64,000 nt of DNA from Streptomyces sp. 3214.6 (GTDB lineage: Bacteria; Actinomycetota; Actinomycetes; Streptomycetales; Streptomycetaceae): the NCBI RefSeq assembly GCF_900129855.1, contig NZ_LT670819.1:310001-374000 (forward strand), read 5' to 3'. A program made the translations under genes and the position numbers. The notes beneath the pieces were generated by a model, which was given only the letters and a program-made list of their open reading frames with translations, was not told the origin of the DNA and did not search any database. How positions within the stretch are numbered: position 1 is the stretch's first letter; each line of letters opens with the position of its first letter. Positions 25,718 through 33,747 of this stretch are shown here, one piece after another.

Positions 25718-26836
25718 GTGTTGCGTCTGCAGGGCGAGATGATCCGCGGAGGAACCAGCAAGTGCTGGATCTTCGACCACCACGACGTGGTGGCGACCGG
25801 CGTGAACGCCGACGCTCTGCTGCTCGCCGCCTACAACGCCGCCGACCCCCGCCAGATCGACGGCGTCGGCGGTGCCTCCTCCACCACTTCCAAGGCCGCG
25901 ATAGTCCAGGCCTCGACGGAGCCGGACGTCGACGTCGAGTACGCCTTCGCGCAGGTCGGCATCGGTGACGAGCGCGTGGAATGGACCAGCAACTGCGGCA
26001 ACTGCGCGACTGCCGTCGCCCTGTACGCCGTCCACAACGGCCTGGTGCCGATCACGTCGGACTCCACCACGGTGCGGATGCTCAATGTCAACACCCGGGC
26101 CCGCCTCACCGGCACCATCCCCACCCCCGGACGGACGGCCCCAGAGGAGGGTACGGCCGCGGTGCCCGGTACCGCCGCGCTCGGTGTGCCGGTCCTGCTC
26201 GGCTTCGAGGACCCGGCGGGTTCGACCACGGGGCGCGCCCTGCCGACCGGCCGCGCCGTGGACACCCTGACCGGGCCCGCCGGCCGGGTCGAGGCGTCCC
26301 TGGTCGACGCCGGCGCCCCGGCCGCGCTGTTCGAGGCCAAGGCCTTCAGCCTCCAGGGCACCGAGTCTCTGGCCGAGTTCGCCGCGGCGTTGCCGGCGCT
26401 CACCGTGCTGCGCCGGCAGGCCGCCCTTGCCATGGGCCTGGCCAAGGAGCACGATCCCGTCAGCCACGCCGTGCCGAAGGTCGGCGTCGTCGCCCGCCCC
26501 GCCGCCTACCACACCACCGACGGCACCCCGGTCGGAGAGGACGAGCACGACCTGGCCGTCCGCATGGTTTCCATGCACGCACCCCACCCGGCGATCGGTC
26601 TCACCTCGGCCGTCGCGCTGGCCACCGCAGCCGCTACCCCCGGCACCCTCGCTCACCGCGTCGCCCGGCAGACCGCCGACGGGACGCTGCGCCTGGGCAC
26701 CCCGGCCGGTGTCATCACCGCCCAATCCGTCCCCGCGGCGCACGGCGCGTCCCCCACGGTGCTGCTGCACCGCGCCGCCCGCCGCATCGCCCGAGCCGAA
26801 CTCCTCGTTCCCGTCCTGGAAGGACGCCTCGCATGA
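25718..26836 (+). CDS. PrpF-family isomerase
   Basis: The 372-residue protein belongs to the PrpF group of cofactor-free proton-shuttling isomerases (diaminopimelate epimerase fold). The group includes methylaconitate isomerase and 4-oxalomesaconate tautomerase. Seen here are MIRGGTSKCWIF near the N-terminus, DGVGGASSTTSKAAIV and WTSNCGNCATAVALYAV with the catalytic-type Cys. Late in the protein comes VRMVSMHAPHPAIGLTSAVA. It starts with GTG after ACGAGGAG. Its stop overlaps the start of the symporter gene (ATGA), so the two are co-translated. The real substrate is probably an unsaturated tri- or dicarboxylic acid brought in by that symporter. Confidence 0.85.
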   Translation: MLRLQGEMIRGGTSKCWIFDHHDVVATGVNADALLLAAYNAADPRQIDGVGGASSTTSKAAIVQASTEPDVDVEYAFAQVGIGDERVEWTSNCGNCATAVALYAVHNGLVPITSDSTTVRMLNVNTRARLTGTIPTPGRTAPEEGTAAVPGTAALGVPVLLGFEDPAGSTTGRALPTGRAVDTLTGPAGRVEASLVDAGAPAALFEAKAFSLQGTESLAEFAAALPALTVLRRQAALAMGLAKEHDPVSHAVPKVGVVARPAAYHTTDGTPVGEDEHDLAVRMVSMHAPHPAIGLTSAVALATAAATPGTLAHRVARQTADGTLRLGTPAGVITAQSVPAAHGASPTVLLHRAARRIARAELLVPVLEGRLA

Positions 26837-28287
26837 GCCGCAACGACGCCGCCCCGGGCACCGTCACCGCCCCACCCGGCCGCATTCGCCGACTGCTGTC
26901 TCTGCTGTACGTCCAGTGCCTGATCGGTGTCCTTGCCGGGGCAGCGGTCGGCTGGCTGTGGCCCTCGTTCGGAGCCGACCTGAAGCCCCTGGGCGACGGC
27001 TTCATCGCGCTCGTACGCATGATGATCGCCCCGGTCATCTTCTGTACCGTCGTCCACGGCATCGCCTCCATGGGCAACGCGCGCGCCGTCGGACGGGTCA
27101 GTCTCAAGGCGCTGATCTACTTCGAGGTACTGACCACCGTCGCCATGGTGATCGGCCTGGTCGTCGTCAACCTCGTCAAGCCCGGCAGCGGACTGCACGT
27201 CGATCCGTCCACCCTTTCCACCAAGGGCCTGCCGCCGGCGGCGACTCAGAGCCACGAGAGCGTCTCCGCGTTCGTCCTCTCCAACATTCCGGACACCCTG
27301 CCCGGCGCGCTGACCGGCCACGAGATCCTGCCGGTGCTTCTGGTCTCGGTCCTGTTCGGCTTCGGCCTGAACGCCGCCGGCGAGGCCGGGACGGGGATCA
27401 CACAGGGCATTGAGAAGCTGTCCAAGGTCCTGTTCACGCTCATCCGCTGGATCATGCGGCTGGCCCCGATCGGCGCCTTCGGCTCCATGGCCTTCACCAT
27501 CGGCAACTACGGTCTCGACACCCTGCGTCACCTCTTCCTGCTAGTCGGCTCCTTCTGGCTCACCGCCCTGTTCTTCGTCGTGGTCGTCCTCGGGACGGTC
27601 ATGCGCATCAACGGCCTGCGTCTGCTCCCCTTCCTCCGGTACATCAAGGAGGAGCTGCTGATCGTCCTGGGCACCTCGTCCAGCGAGCCGGTGCTGCCGC
27701 GCATGATGGCCAAACTGCAGCATGCCGGCGCCTCCAAGCCGGTCGTGGGCATCACACTGCCCGCTGGATACTCCTTCAACCTCGACGGCACCGCGATCTA
27801 CCTGACCATGGGCTCGGTCTTCCTCGCCCAGGCCCTCGGCATCGACCTCAGCCTCACCCAGCAGTTGTCGATGCTCGCCGTCATGCTGCTCACCTCCAAG
27901 GGCGCCGCGGGCGTCACCGGCTCCGGTTTCATCGCCCTGGCCGCCACGCTCAGCGCCGTTCCGCACGTACCCGTCGCCGCCCTGGCCCTCATCTTCGGTA
28001 TCGACCGCTTCATGTCCGAGGCCCGGGCTCTGACCAGCGTCGTGGGCAACGGCGTCGCCACCCTGGCGGTGGCCAAGTGGGAGGGGCAACTCGACACGGC
28101 CCGTGCCAACGCCGTCCTGCGTGGCGAGATCCCGTACACCTCCGCTCCCGAGACCGACCGCGCCCATGAGTCGCAGGGTGGGCCAAAGCAGCAGGTCAGC
28201 CCCGTACCCGACGCGAAGCTCACCGAAGCGGCCGAGCTGAAGTCAGCGGCCGGACCGGACCGTGACCCCGTGCCCACCGCTGGCTAA
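26833..28287 (+). CDS. C4-dicarboxylate:cation symporter (DctA type)
   Basis: The 484-residue membrane protein belongs to the SDF (DctA/GltP) family. HP1 is seen as TSSSEPVLPRMM, the unwound TM7 as PAGYSFNLDGTAIY, and HP2 as SKGAAGVTGSGFIALAAT. Hydrophobic segments fit eight membrane helices plus two re-entrant hairpins. A hydrophilic C-terminal tail of ~50 residues is probably disordered. It imports succinate-, fumarate- or related dicarboxylates with protons or sodium. The ATG overlaps the prpF stop codon by four bases. A CACCCA repeat and a strong terminator follow the gene. Confidence 0.9.
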   Translation: MSRNDAAPGTVTAPPGRIRRLLSLLYVQCLIGVLAGAAVGWLWPSFGADLKPLGDGFIALVRMMIAPVIFCTVVHGIASMGNARAVGRVSLKALIYFEVLTTVAMVIGLVVVNLVKPGSGLHVDPSTLSTKGLPPAATQSHESVSAFVLSNIPDTLPGALTGHEILPVLLVSVLFGFGLNAAGEAGTGITQGIEKLSKVLFTLIRWIMRLAPIGAFGSMAFTIGNYGLDTLRHLFLLVGSFWLTALFFVVVVLGTVMRINGLRLLPFLRYIKEELLIVLGTSSSEPVLPRMMAKLQHAGASKPVVGITLPAGYSFNLDGTAIYLTMGSVFLAQALGIDLSLTQQLSMLAVMLLTSKGAAGVTGSGFIALAATLSAVPHVPVAALALIFGIDRFMSEARALTSVVGNGVATLAVAKWEGQLDTARANAVLRGEIPYTSAPETDRAHESQGGPKQQVSPVPDAKLTEAAELKSAAGPDRDPVPTAG

Positions 28288-28291
28288 CGCT

Positions 28292-28323
28292 CACCCACAC
28301 CCACACCCACACCCACACCCACA
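28292..28323. repeat. CACCCA hexanucleotide repeat
   Basis: About five perfect CACCCA units lie directly between the symporter stop codon and its terminator hairpin. No function is evident. Confidence 0.85.
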
Positions 28324-28353
28324 GCCGGTCCGGGGCCCGTACTCCGGACCGGC
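28324..28353 (+). terminator. Terminator of the prpF-dctA operon
   Basis: GCCGGTCCGG (28324-28333) pairs perfectly with CCGGACCGGC (28344-28353) around ten bases. Confidence 0.75.
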
Positions 28354-28610
28354 CCCTGCTTGCGATCAGGGGCCTCTCACTCGTGGCAGCACCCTGCAAC
28401 GTCATCACAGCGGCCGCTCTCGCAGATTCCCGACGCAGTACCAACGGCGCCTGCCCGGCCGCGGAGTCCGCAGCCGATCCTGCTGCGGTGTCGACGCCCG
28501 CTGTGCGCCCACCGAGACTTCAGTCGACGCTGCTGGGCGCCGCTGCCAGAGCTGATGCCATCTAACTGCAACGGTGCTTGTCGTGACTGCTGGCCAGTTC
28601 GTTCGTTGGT

Positions 28611-28890
28611 GTGGGTATGGGTGGGGACCTTGCTGATGTCAGGCTGTGGGCCGGTGAACTTGACGCTCTGCATGAGCGGTTCTTGCACAGGTTCAACCGG
28701 GAGGTGCCGCGTCAGTCGGCGCTTGCTTACATGCGGGGTCTGATTGCGCCGCTGCAGCGTAAGAACGGATGGACGCTGGCGGAGGAAGCCGGGCATGCGG
28801 GCCCCGATCGCATCCACCGGTTGCTGAACCGGATCGAGGGGACGCCGACGAAGTTCTGAACGACGTGCGCGACTACGTCGTCGAACACCT
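28611..28890 (+). pseudogene. IS701-family transposase N-terminal remnant
   Basis: The frame reads WAGELDALHERFLHRFNR, then ALAYMRGLIAPLQRKNGWTL, AEEAGHAGPDRIHRLLNRIE. After a one-base shift near 28840 it continues as DADEVLNDVRDYVVEHL. These are the first ~90 residues of IS701 transposases. The catalytic region is missing from about 28890 onward. Confidence 0.75.
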
Positions 28891-29331
28891 TAGGTGGGCG
28901 AGGGAGAACGTCCGGCGCGACTCCTCCAGCGCCGCCGCCCACTCCTGCTCGAAGGCCGGCACCCAGTTGTCACCAAGATCGGTACTGGTCAGCAACTTTG
29001 AGGGAGCGAAGCACCGTAGTTGTCACCGACTCAGCAAGCTTCTTGTCACCGAGGGCCCGCGCAGCAGAGTTGGTCTCACCGGACTCTGCCGTCCTCCAAG
29101 CGGCTCACCAGCAAGGACTCCCTCTGTCCCGTCGTGGGTAGTGGCAGGTAGCGACTCGTTGACCTGCATGAATGCCAGGCGGCCGGAGACTGCCGATGGC
29201 TGACGTTCTCAAACAGCCTGGCTTTCGCCTCACTCGCGCTCACCGTGGAGACAGAGATGACCGGCGAGCGTCAGCGTCGGGACGACATTTGTACAAGACT
29301 GACAGCTGGCAGCGCAGGCATCGTCCCGTAC
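28891..29331. other. No gene seen; possible leader of the hydrolase gene
   Basis: The first ~350 bases show no supported frame. The last ~90 bases are in frame with the alpha/beta hydrolase from a GTG at 29245 and an ATG at 29257, but they encode a polar leader unlike the family. I treat them as untranslated or as a possible alternative start. Confidence 0.45.
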
Positions 29332-30141
29332 ATGGAACATGACGATGTCACGCGCTTGCACGGGATGCATGTGGTCCACTACGGCCCGTGGCAGGCACCG
29401 CCGCTGGTGCTCATCCACGGATCGGGATCCTCGGGCGGCTCCTGGAGCCCGGTGGTGCCGGCGCTCGCCGACCAGTATCACGTCATCCGGGTGGACCTCC
29501 CAGGTCACGGCCGGTCCTCGCCCGCGCCGTCGTACGACGTGCCTGAGCAGGCAGGCCGCTTGGCCGCGGTGCTCGACGCACTCGGCCTTCGTCCGGCCAC
29601 CGTGGTCGGGCACTCCAGCGGTGGATACATCGCCACCGCGCTTACTGAACAGCGCCCTGACCTGGTCGGTTCGCTGGCACTGATCAGCAGCGGCCCGAGT
29701 CCCGGCGCGCTCCTTGCGCAGCCCGTCTTCCTTCGGGTGCTGATTGCCCCGCCGCTGGGCCCGCTCCTGTGGCCGATCCGTTCGGACGCGATGCTCCGCA
29801 GGGGGGTGACCGCCGTGTGCAACCGCCCGGTGGACGTCCCGGACGACCTGGTCGCCGAGGTCCGGGGCATCGGCTATCGCACGTTCAGGAGGGTGTTGCG
29901 CCGAAACGCCGCGTATATCGCCGAGCGGAGCATGCCCGAGCGCCTGACCGCCTTCGACGTCCCGGTCCTGGTCATCTTCGGCAATGCCGACCGCCGCTGG
30001 GACCCGTCTTCGGCACACCTCTACGACACGGTGCCAAATGCGCGCGTCGAGTGGCTGCCCGACGTCGGACACTTCCCCATGCTGGAAGCGCCGGAGACGA
30101 CAAGCGAGTTGCTGCTGGCCTTCGCGGCGGCAGGCCGCTGA
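29332..30141 (+). CDS. Alpha/beta hydrolase
   Basis: The 269-residue protein has the full alpha/beta-hydrolase pattern. The oxyanion loop is HGSGSSGGSW, the nucleophile elbow is GHSSGGY (Ser), and VDLPGHGRS lies between. The acid is in IFGNADRRWD and the catalytic His is in LPDVGHFPMLE. It is likely a carboxylesterase or C-C hydrolase of the MhpC/pimeloyl-esterase group. The start is uncertain; ATG at 29332 gives a normal N-terminus, while ATG 29257 or GTG 29245 would add 25-29 residues. It is followed after 22 bp by an AraC regulator gene, probably in one operon. Confidence 0.8.
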   Translation: MEHDDVTRLHGMHVVHYGPWQAPPLVLIHGSGSSGGSWSPVVPALADQYHVIRVDLPGHGRSSPAPSYDVPEQAGRLAAVLDALGLRPATVVGHSSGGYIATALTEQRPDLVGSLALISSGPSPGALLAQPVFLRVLIAPPLGPLLWPIRSDAMLRRGVTAVCNRPVDVPDDLVAEVRGIGYRTFRRVLRRNAAYIAERSMPERLTAFDVPVLVIFGNADRRWDPSSAHLYDTVPNARVEWLPDVGHFPMLEAPETTSELLLAFAAAGR

Positions 30142-30163
30142 CACCGATCGCTACCCTGGTGCT

Positions 30164-31051
30164 GTGCGGGCCACAGAGTTACCACTTGACCGGACATCGG
30201 TGCAGATCGCACTCCCGCGGCAGTCAGAGCGACTGCCCGGGATCAGCATGGCCGGGTTCAGCCATCGCGTCCCGGCGCCAGTGGACATCACCATGGTCGC
30301 GCACCCATCAGTCACCCTGTTCGTGGACCTGAGCGAAGACGGCCTCGTCTACAACGCCCACGGCCGACGCGAACACGGCAGCGTGGTCGTAGGCCTCATC
30401 CCGGGCGACTTCCGGATCAGCAGTCGGACGGCCGAGGCAGGCCAGTGCCTCCAGATTCGGCTGTCGCCGGTCGCGGCGGCCGCAGTACTCAGCGCGTCGA
30501 CCGAGGTCGTCGGGACCGTGGCCTTGCTGGAAGATCTCTGGGGCCGCGACGCCAGGCAAACCGAGGACAGGCTGCGCGCCGCCACATCATGGGACGAACG
30601 GTTCACGATCGCGGCGGATGTCCTTGGCCGACGGCTGGACACCCGCCCGCCGCTCGATCGGGAGATCGCTGCCGCCTGGCGGCGGATGCTCAACAGCCGG
30701 GGACAGGTGCGGGTCGACAACCTGGCGAACGAGGTGGGCTGGAGCCGTAAGCGCCTGTGGTCCCGCTTCCGGTCCCAGATCGGCCTCACTCCCAAGCGCG
30801 CCGCCCAGCTGGTGCGCTTCGACCACGCCGCCCACCTTCTCGCAGCGGGTAACGCCACCGCTCGGGTGGCGGCCGCAAGCGGCTACGTCGACCAGTCGCA
30901 CCTCCACCGCGAGGTCAAGGCGTTTACCGGGGTGACGCCCGCCGCCGTAGCCGCTGCGCCGTGGCTCGCGATGGACGACGTCGCGTGGCCGACTTCGTTC
31001 GCCGGCCTATCGCCGTCGCTGTCTGCGTTACGTCAGGTCCCGGCGAGGTGA
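30164..31051 (+). CDS. AraC-family regulator with two TTA codons
   Basis: The 295-residue protein has an N-terminal sensor of the type seen with AraC proteins that carry no cupin motif. The C-terminal HTH_18 domain (about residues 165-265) contains RVDNLANEVGWSRKRLWSRF and ARVAAASGYVDQSHLHREVK, then FTGVTP. It starts with GTG 22 bases after the hydrolase stop. Codon 6 (30179-30181) and codon 289 (31028-31030) are TTA. In Streptomyces that puts the regulator, and through it probably the hydrolase, under bldA control. Confidence 0.82.
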   Translation: MRATELPLDRTSVQIALPRQSERLPGISMAGFSHRVPAPVDITMVAHPSVTLFVDLSEDGLVYNAHGRREHGSVVVGLIPGDFRISSRTAEAGQCLQIRLSPVAAAAVLSASTEVVGTVALLEDLWGRDARQTEDRLRAATSWDERFTIAADVLGRRLDTRPPLDREIAAAWRRMLNSRGQVRVDNLANEVGWSRKRLWSRFRSQIGLTPKRAAQLVRFDHAAHLLAAGNATARVAAASGYVDQSHLHREVKAFTGVTPAAVAAAPWLAMDDVAWPTSFAGLSPSLSALRQVPAR

Positions 31052-31279
31052 GCACAGGCTCCACGAACGGAGCAGGCGGCGGCCCTCAGCACGTGCCCGA
31101 ATGAGTCGGACAGCACGAATGAGAACAGGTGGGAAGCCGACAGATCCCATGCGACAGGGCGCTCTCATCCGCTCGGCGTGTTGTGCGAGTGCCGGTCGTG
31201 GTGACGACAAGCCTACCTTTGTGACAACTACCGTGCTTCGGCACAGTAATTGATGCTCGCCATTCTCGTTTCTGGCCTT

Positions 31280-31870
31280 TCAACAATCGACGTCGATGCA
31301 GTCGATATCCGTGAATTCGACTTCCAGGCAATCGGCACGATGGCCGTTGTCCTTGAGGCAGACCTCCTGGAGGCCTTCGGCGATCACCTCGTTCGGTGAC
31401 TCGGTGCTACGGCCCTGCTGGGCGTCGAACAGCCGCTTGGCGTAGGAGGCCGGCAGACGGGCGGTGAGGCGGCGGAAGCGGCCGTCGTCGGTGGTGCCGC
31501 CGGGAGCGTCGTAGCCGAACCGCGCCCGGGTCTCCACGGTGATCCCGCCCGTGGCGGCGGCCCGCTTCTGCCGCTGGGTCCGCACCCGCGGCTGCCAGCG
31601 GGCGCGGACCGCGGCGTCGATCCGGCCGGCGATCGCCCTCGGGGGGTGCTTGCCCCCACCCTTGCGGTAGCGCTCCACGGACCGCTGGCTGATGCCGAGC
31701 CCCGCCGCGACGGCCTTGGTCGTCTTCAGCTGCCTGACCAGGAAGTTGACGCGCCCCTGGAGGGGCATGGGCGGCTCGCGGGTGAACATCTCCCAGCTGG
31801 CGCGCTCAACGGCCTCGCCGATCAGCGCGTCGCCGCGGTCCGCGTTCGTGGGACGGATCCGTCGCGCCAT
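31280..31870 (-). CDS. tpg: Telomere-terminal protein Tpg
   Basis: The 196-residue protein matches the Streptomyces terminal protein that is covalently attached to the 5' ends of linear replicons and primes end patching. Typical blocks are RVNFLVRQLKTTKAVAAGLG, ISQRSVERYRKGG (HTH-like), RWQPRVRTQRQKRAA, GITVETRARFGYDA, and LPASYAKRLFDAQQGRS. The end is VEFTDIDCIDVDC. The C-terminus has Cys where relatives have Tyr, Glu or Leu. The gene begins nine bases after the tap stop codon, in the usual tap-tpg order. The protein looks complete, although its partner gene is broken. Confidence 0.9.
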   Translation of the reverse strand: MARRIRPTNADRGDALIGEAVERASWEMFTREPPMPLQGRVNFLVRQLKTTKAVAAGLGISQRSVERYRKGGGKHPPRAIAGRIDAAVRARWQPRVRTQRQKRAAATGGITVETRARFGYDAPGGTTDDGRFRRLTARLPASYAKRLFDAQQGRSTESPNEVIAEGLQEVCLKDNGHRADCLEVEFTDIDCIDVDC

Positions 31871-31879
31871 GTCAATTCC

Positions 31880-32740
31880 CTAGGTCAGGTCGGTCGTCAC
31901 GGCCTGCTCCCCGTCGTCCAGGACGGCGTCGCCGCCCTTGATGCGGCGGGCCGGATTGAGGCCCTGCTCCATCAGGCCGGCCGCCCACAGCATCGACTGG
32001 ACGCCCTCCAGCTCCGCCAGGCCCGGGGTGGCCCGAGACGGAAGGCGCCGGGGACGGGCCTGCCGGACTCCGCGTAGGGCAGGAAGTCCAGCGGGCTCGG
32101 GCTGGCAGCGGGGTAGACGACGCAGTCGGAGAGCACGGCCAGCGGGTACAGGCCCGTCATCTTGGCCACGTTGAGCACCTTGCGGTGCATGTTGACCCGG
32201 GCCTTGGAGATGACGGCGGTACGGATGTCGGGGCGCCAGGCCGGGCGCTGCATGGCCGGCCACGGGTCGCCGCCCTTGTAGCCCTTGCCCTGCGGGTTCT
32301 CGAACAACTTCCCGATGCCGCCCTTGACCGTGGCCTTGATCACGGACAGCACCGCGGCCACCGCCGGGTCGACCTCCTTGTGCCGCTCCATCGCCGCCAG
32401 GAACTCCGCATCCGTGAGGCCCTTGGTGACACCGAGGTCGGCGAGAGTGTCGACGTACGCGGACTTGAGGCGGTCGTGCCACGGAACCAGGTACGCGCCG
32501 GTCTCGCGGCACAGGTACGCCTCGATCGGCGCCGCGTTACAGCCGAGCCCCTGGGCGTAGGCGACGGTGTGCGTCTGGTACGAGGCCGGGCCCGCCGGGC
32601 ACTCGCCGGCCTGCGTGAACGGCGAGGGCAGGCGCGGGTCCAGCTCCACATGGCTCAGGCCGACCAGCCAGGAGCCCGGGATCTTCGGGTTGAACTTCGG
32701 CGCGTGGAAACGGTCCGGGGCGCCGAGGCCGACGACCTCG
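31880..32740 (-). pseudogene. tap: Telomere-associated protein Tap, 5'-truncated and frameshifted
   Basis: Tap binds telomere DNA and recruits Tpg. Only the C-terminal ~285 of its usual ~740 residues remain. They start near 32740 with VVGLGAPDRFHAPKFNPKIP and GSWLVGLSHVELD, and continue with TVAYAQGLGCNAAPIEAYLC, KATVKGGIGKLFEN and RPDIRTAVISKARVNMHRKV. A frameshift near 32035 splits the end; LEGVQSMLWAAGLMEQGLNP and GGDAVLDDGE are in the next frame. The N-terminal DNA-binding HTH is missing. The 5' break meets a lactonase-like fragment on the other strand. Confidence 0.88.
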
Positions 32741-32946
32741 CCACCGGCGACGTGCCCGAGAACATCACCGTCGCCCCGGACAATTCACTGACCGTCTCGA
32801 TGGTGGGCACGCCCGCAGGCGAACGGCCGGCGCTGGTGCGGATCGCGCCGTCCGGGTACCGCACGGTGCTGGTCACCGGGCAGAAGGGCGACGGGATAAC
32901 CGGCAACACTCGCGGCCACGACGGCACCGTCTACTACAACGTGTGA
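32741..32946 (+). pseudogene. SMP-30/gluconolactonase-like fragment
   Basis: About 68 codons with DVPENITVAPDNSLTVSMVG resemble the first blade of secreted SMP-30/gluconolactonase-like beta-propellers. Both ends are broken. The 5' end abuts the truncated tap, and the 3' end abuts a sugar-binding lipoprotein fragment on the opposite strand. Confidence 0.45.
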
Positions 32947-33357
32947 TCCTCCGACGCCGTTGGCCGGCTTGATGGTGAGGTTCACGCCCAGCGCCTTGTT
33001 GACGGCCTGGTAGAACGAGTTGTTGGGATGGTCCCCCAGAGCGGGGTGACGGCGGTGTAGCTGCCGCCCTTGCCCGGGGTGCCGGACACCGTCGAGATCT
33101 GCTTGGCCGGGTAGGTGAGGAAGCCCGGGTCGGTGAACGCGCCTGCCACGCCCTGCACCGAGGGGATGTCGGGCTTGACAGCCTGTCCCTGCACGTAGTT
33201 TCGGCAGCGCGGCCCTCAGGCCGCTCTTCGAGTTGGTCCCGCCCTTGATGCGGGAGGAGCCGCCGCCGCAGGCGGACAGTAGGGGTGACAGGGCAGCACC
33301 CCCGGCGACGGCGACTGCGCCGTTCACGAAGGCTCTGCCGTTCATTGCGATGCTCAT
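32947..33357 (-). pseudogene. Sugar-ABC binding lipoprotein, 5' fragment with frameshifts
   Basis: The ATG at 33357 begins a Tat/Sec-like lipoprotein leader (NGRAFVNGAVAVAGGAALSP, then LLSACGG, a lipobox). The frame then breaks twice. QAVKPDIPSVQGVAGAFTDP and GFLTYPAKQISTVSG are in a second frame, and NNSFYQAVNKALGVNLTIKP is in a third. This is the start of an extracellular solute-binding protein of the kind that serves plant oligosaccharide uptake next to glycosidase operons. It ends at 32947 against the lactonase fragment, so the transporter that should serve the GH operon has been lost here. Confidence 0.75.
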
Positions 33358-33591
33358 GGTGGGCGGCCCTTCGCCGGTGACGATCCGCATCGAGCGACGT
33401 GCTGGTGTGCGGCGGTGTGGAGGGGACGGTGCGAACGGCACCGTCGACATCCAGGCAACCGGCAGGTTGTCGTCGCGTCCCTGCGGAGCGTCGAAGCGCT
33501 TGAATGTTGCCGAGAGGTTAAGAGTGGCTTCACGCAAGACGCAAGAGGTGCCGCGGAAAATCCAACTCGCCACATGAACAGGATTTTCTTG

Positions 33592-33608
33592 GAAACTTTC
33601 TCTTGACA
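33592..33608 (+). promoter_or_regulatory. GAAACTTTC operator candidate and TTGACA box
   Basis: GAAACTTTC (33592-33600) is an inverted repeat GAAA-N-TTTC, as reported upstream of actinomycete xylanase genes. Two bases later comes TTGACA (33603-33608), a perfect -35 hexamer, about 140 bases before the GH3 start codon. I see no clear -10 at the right distance. This is the best promoter/operator candidate for the glycosidase operon. Confidence 0.45.
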
Positions 33609-33747
33609 GTCCTTTGGGTGCATGCCAGCGTCGAAGCGCGTCAACACGCCATCCTCACCACCGCTTTCGGACCACGGAGCCGGCCATCTGGCCCTTCCGT
33701 CCTGGGCGTTCCACCCTGCCTCACACACCTGCAAGGGACTTCCACCT

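Noticed and set aside
33592..33608. A fully defined sigma-70 type promoter for the GH operon
   Set aside because: TTGACA is present, but no -10 hexamer lies 16-18 bases on. Only an operator/-35 candidate is reported.
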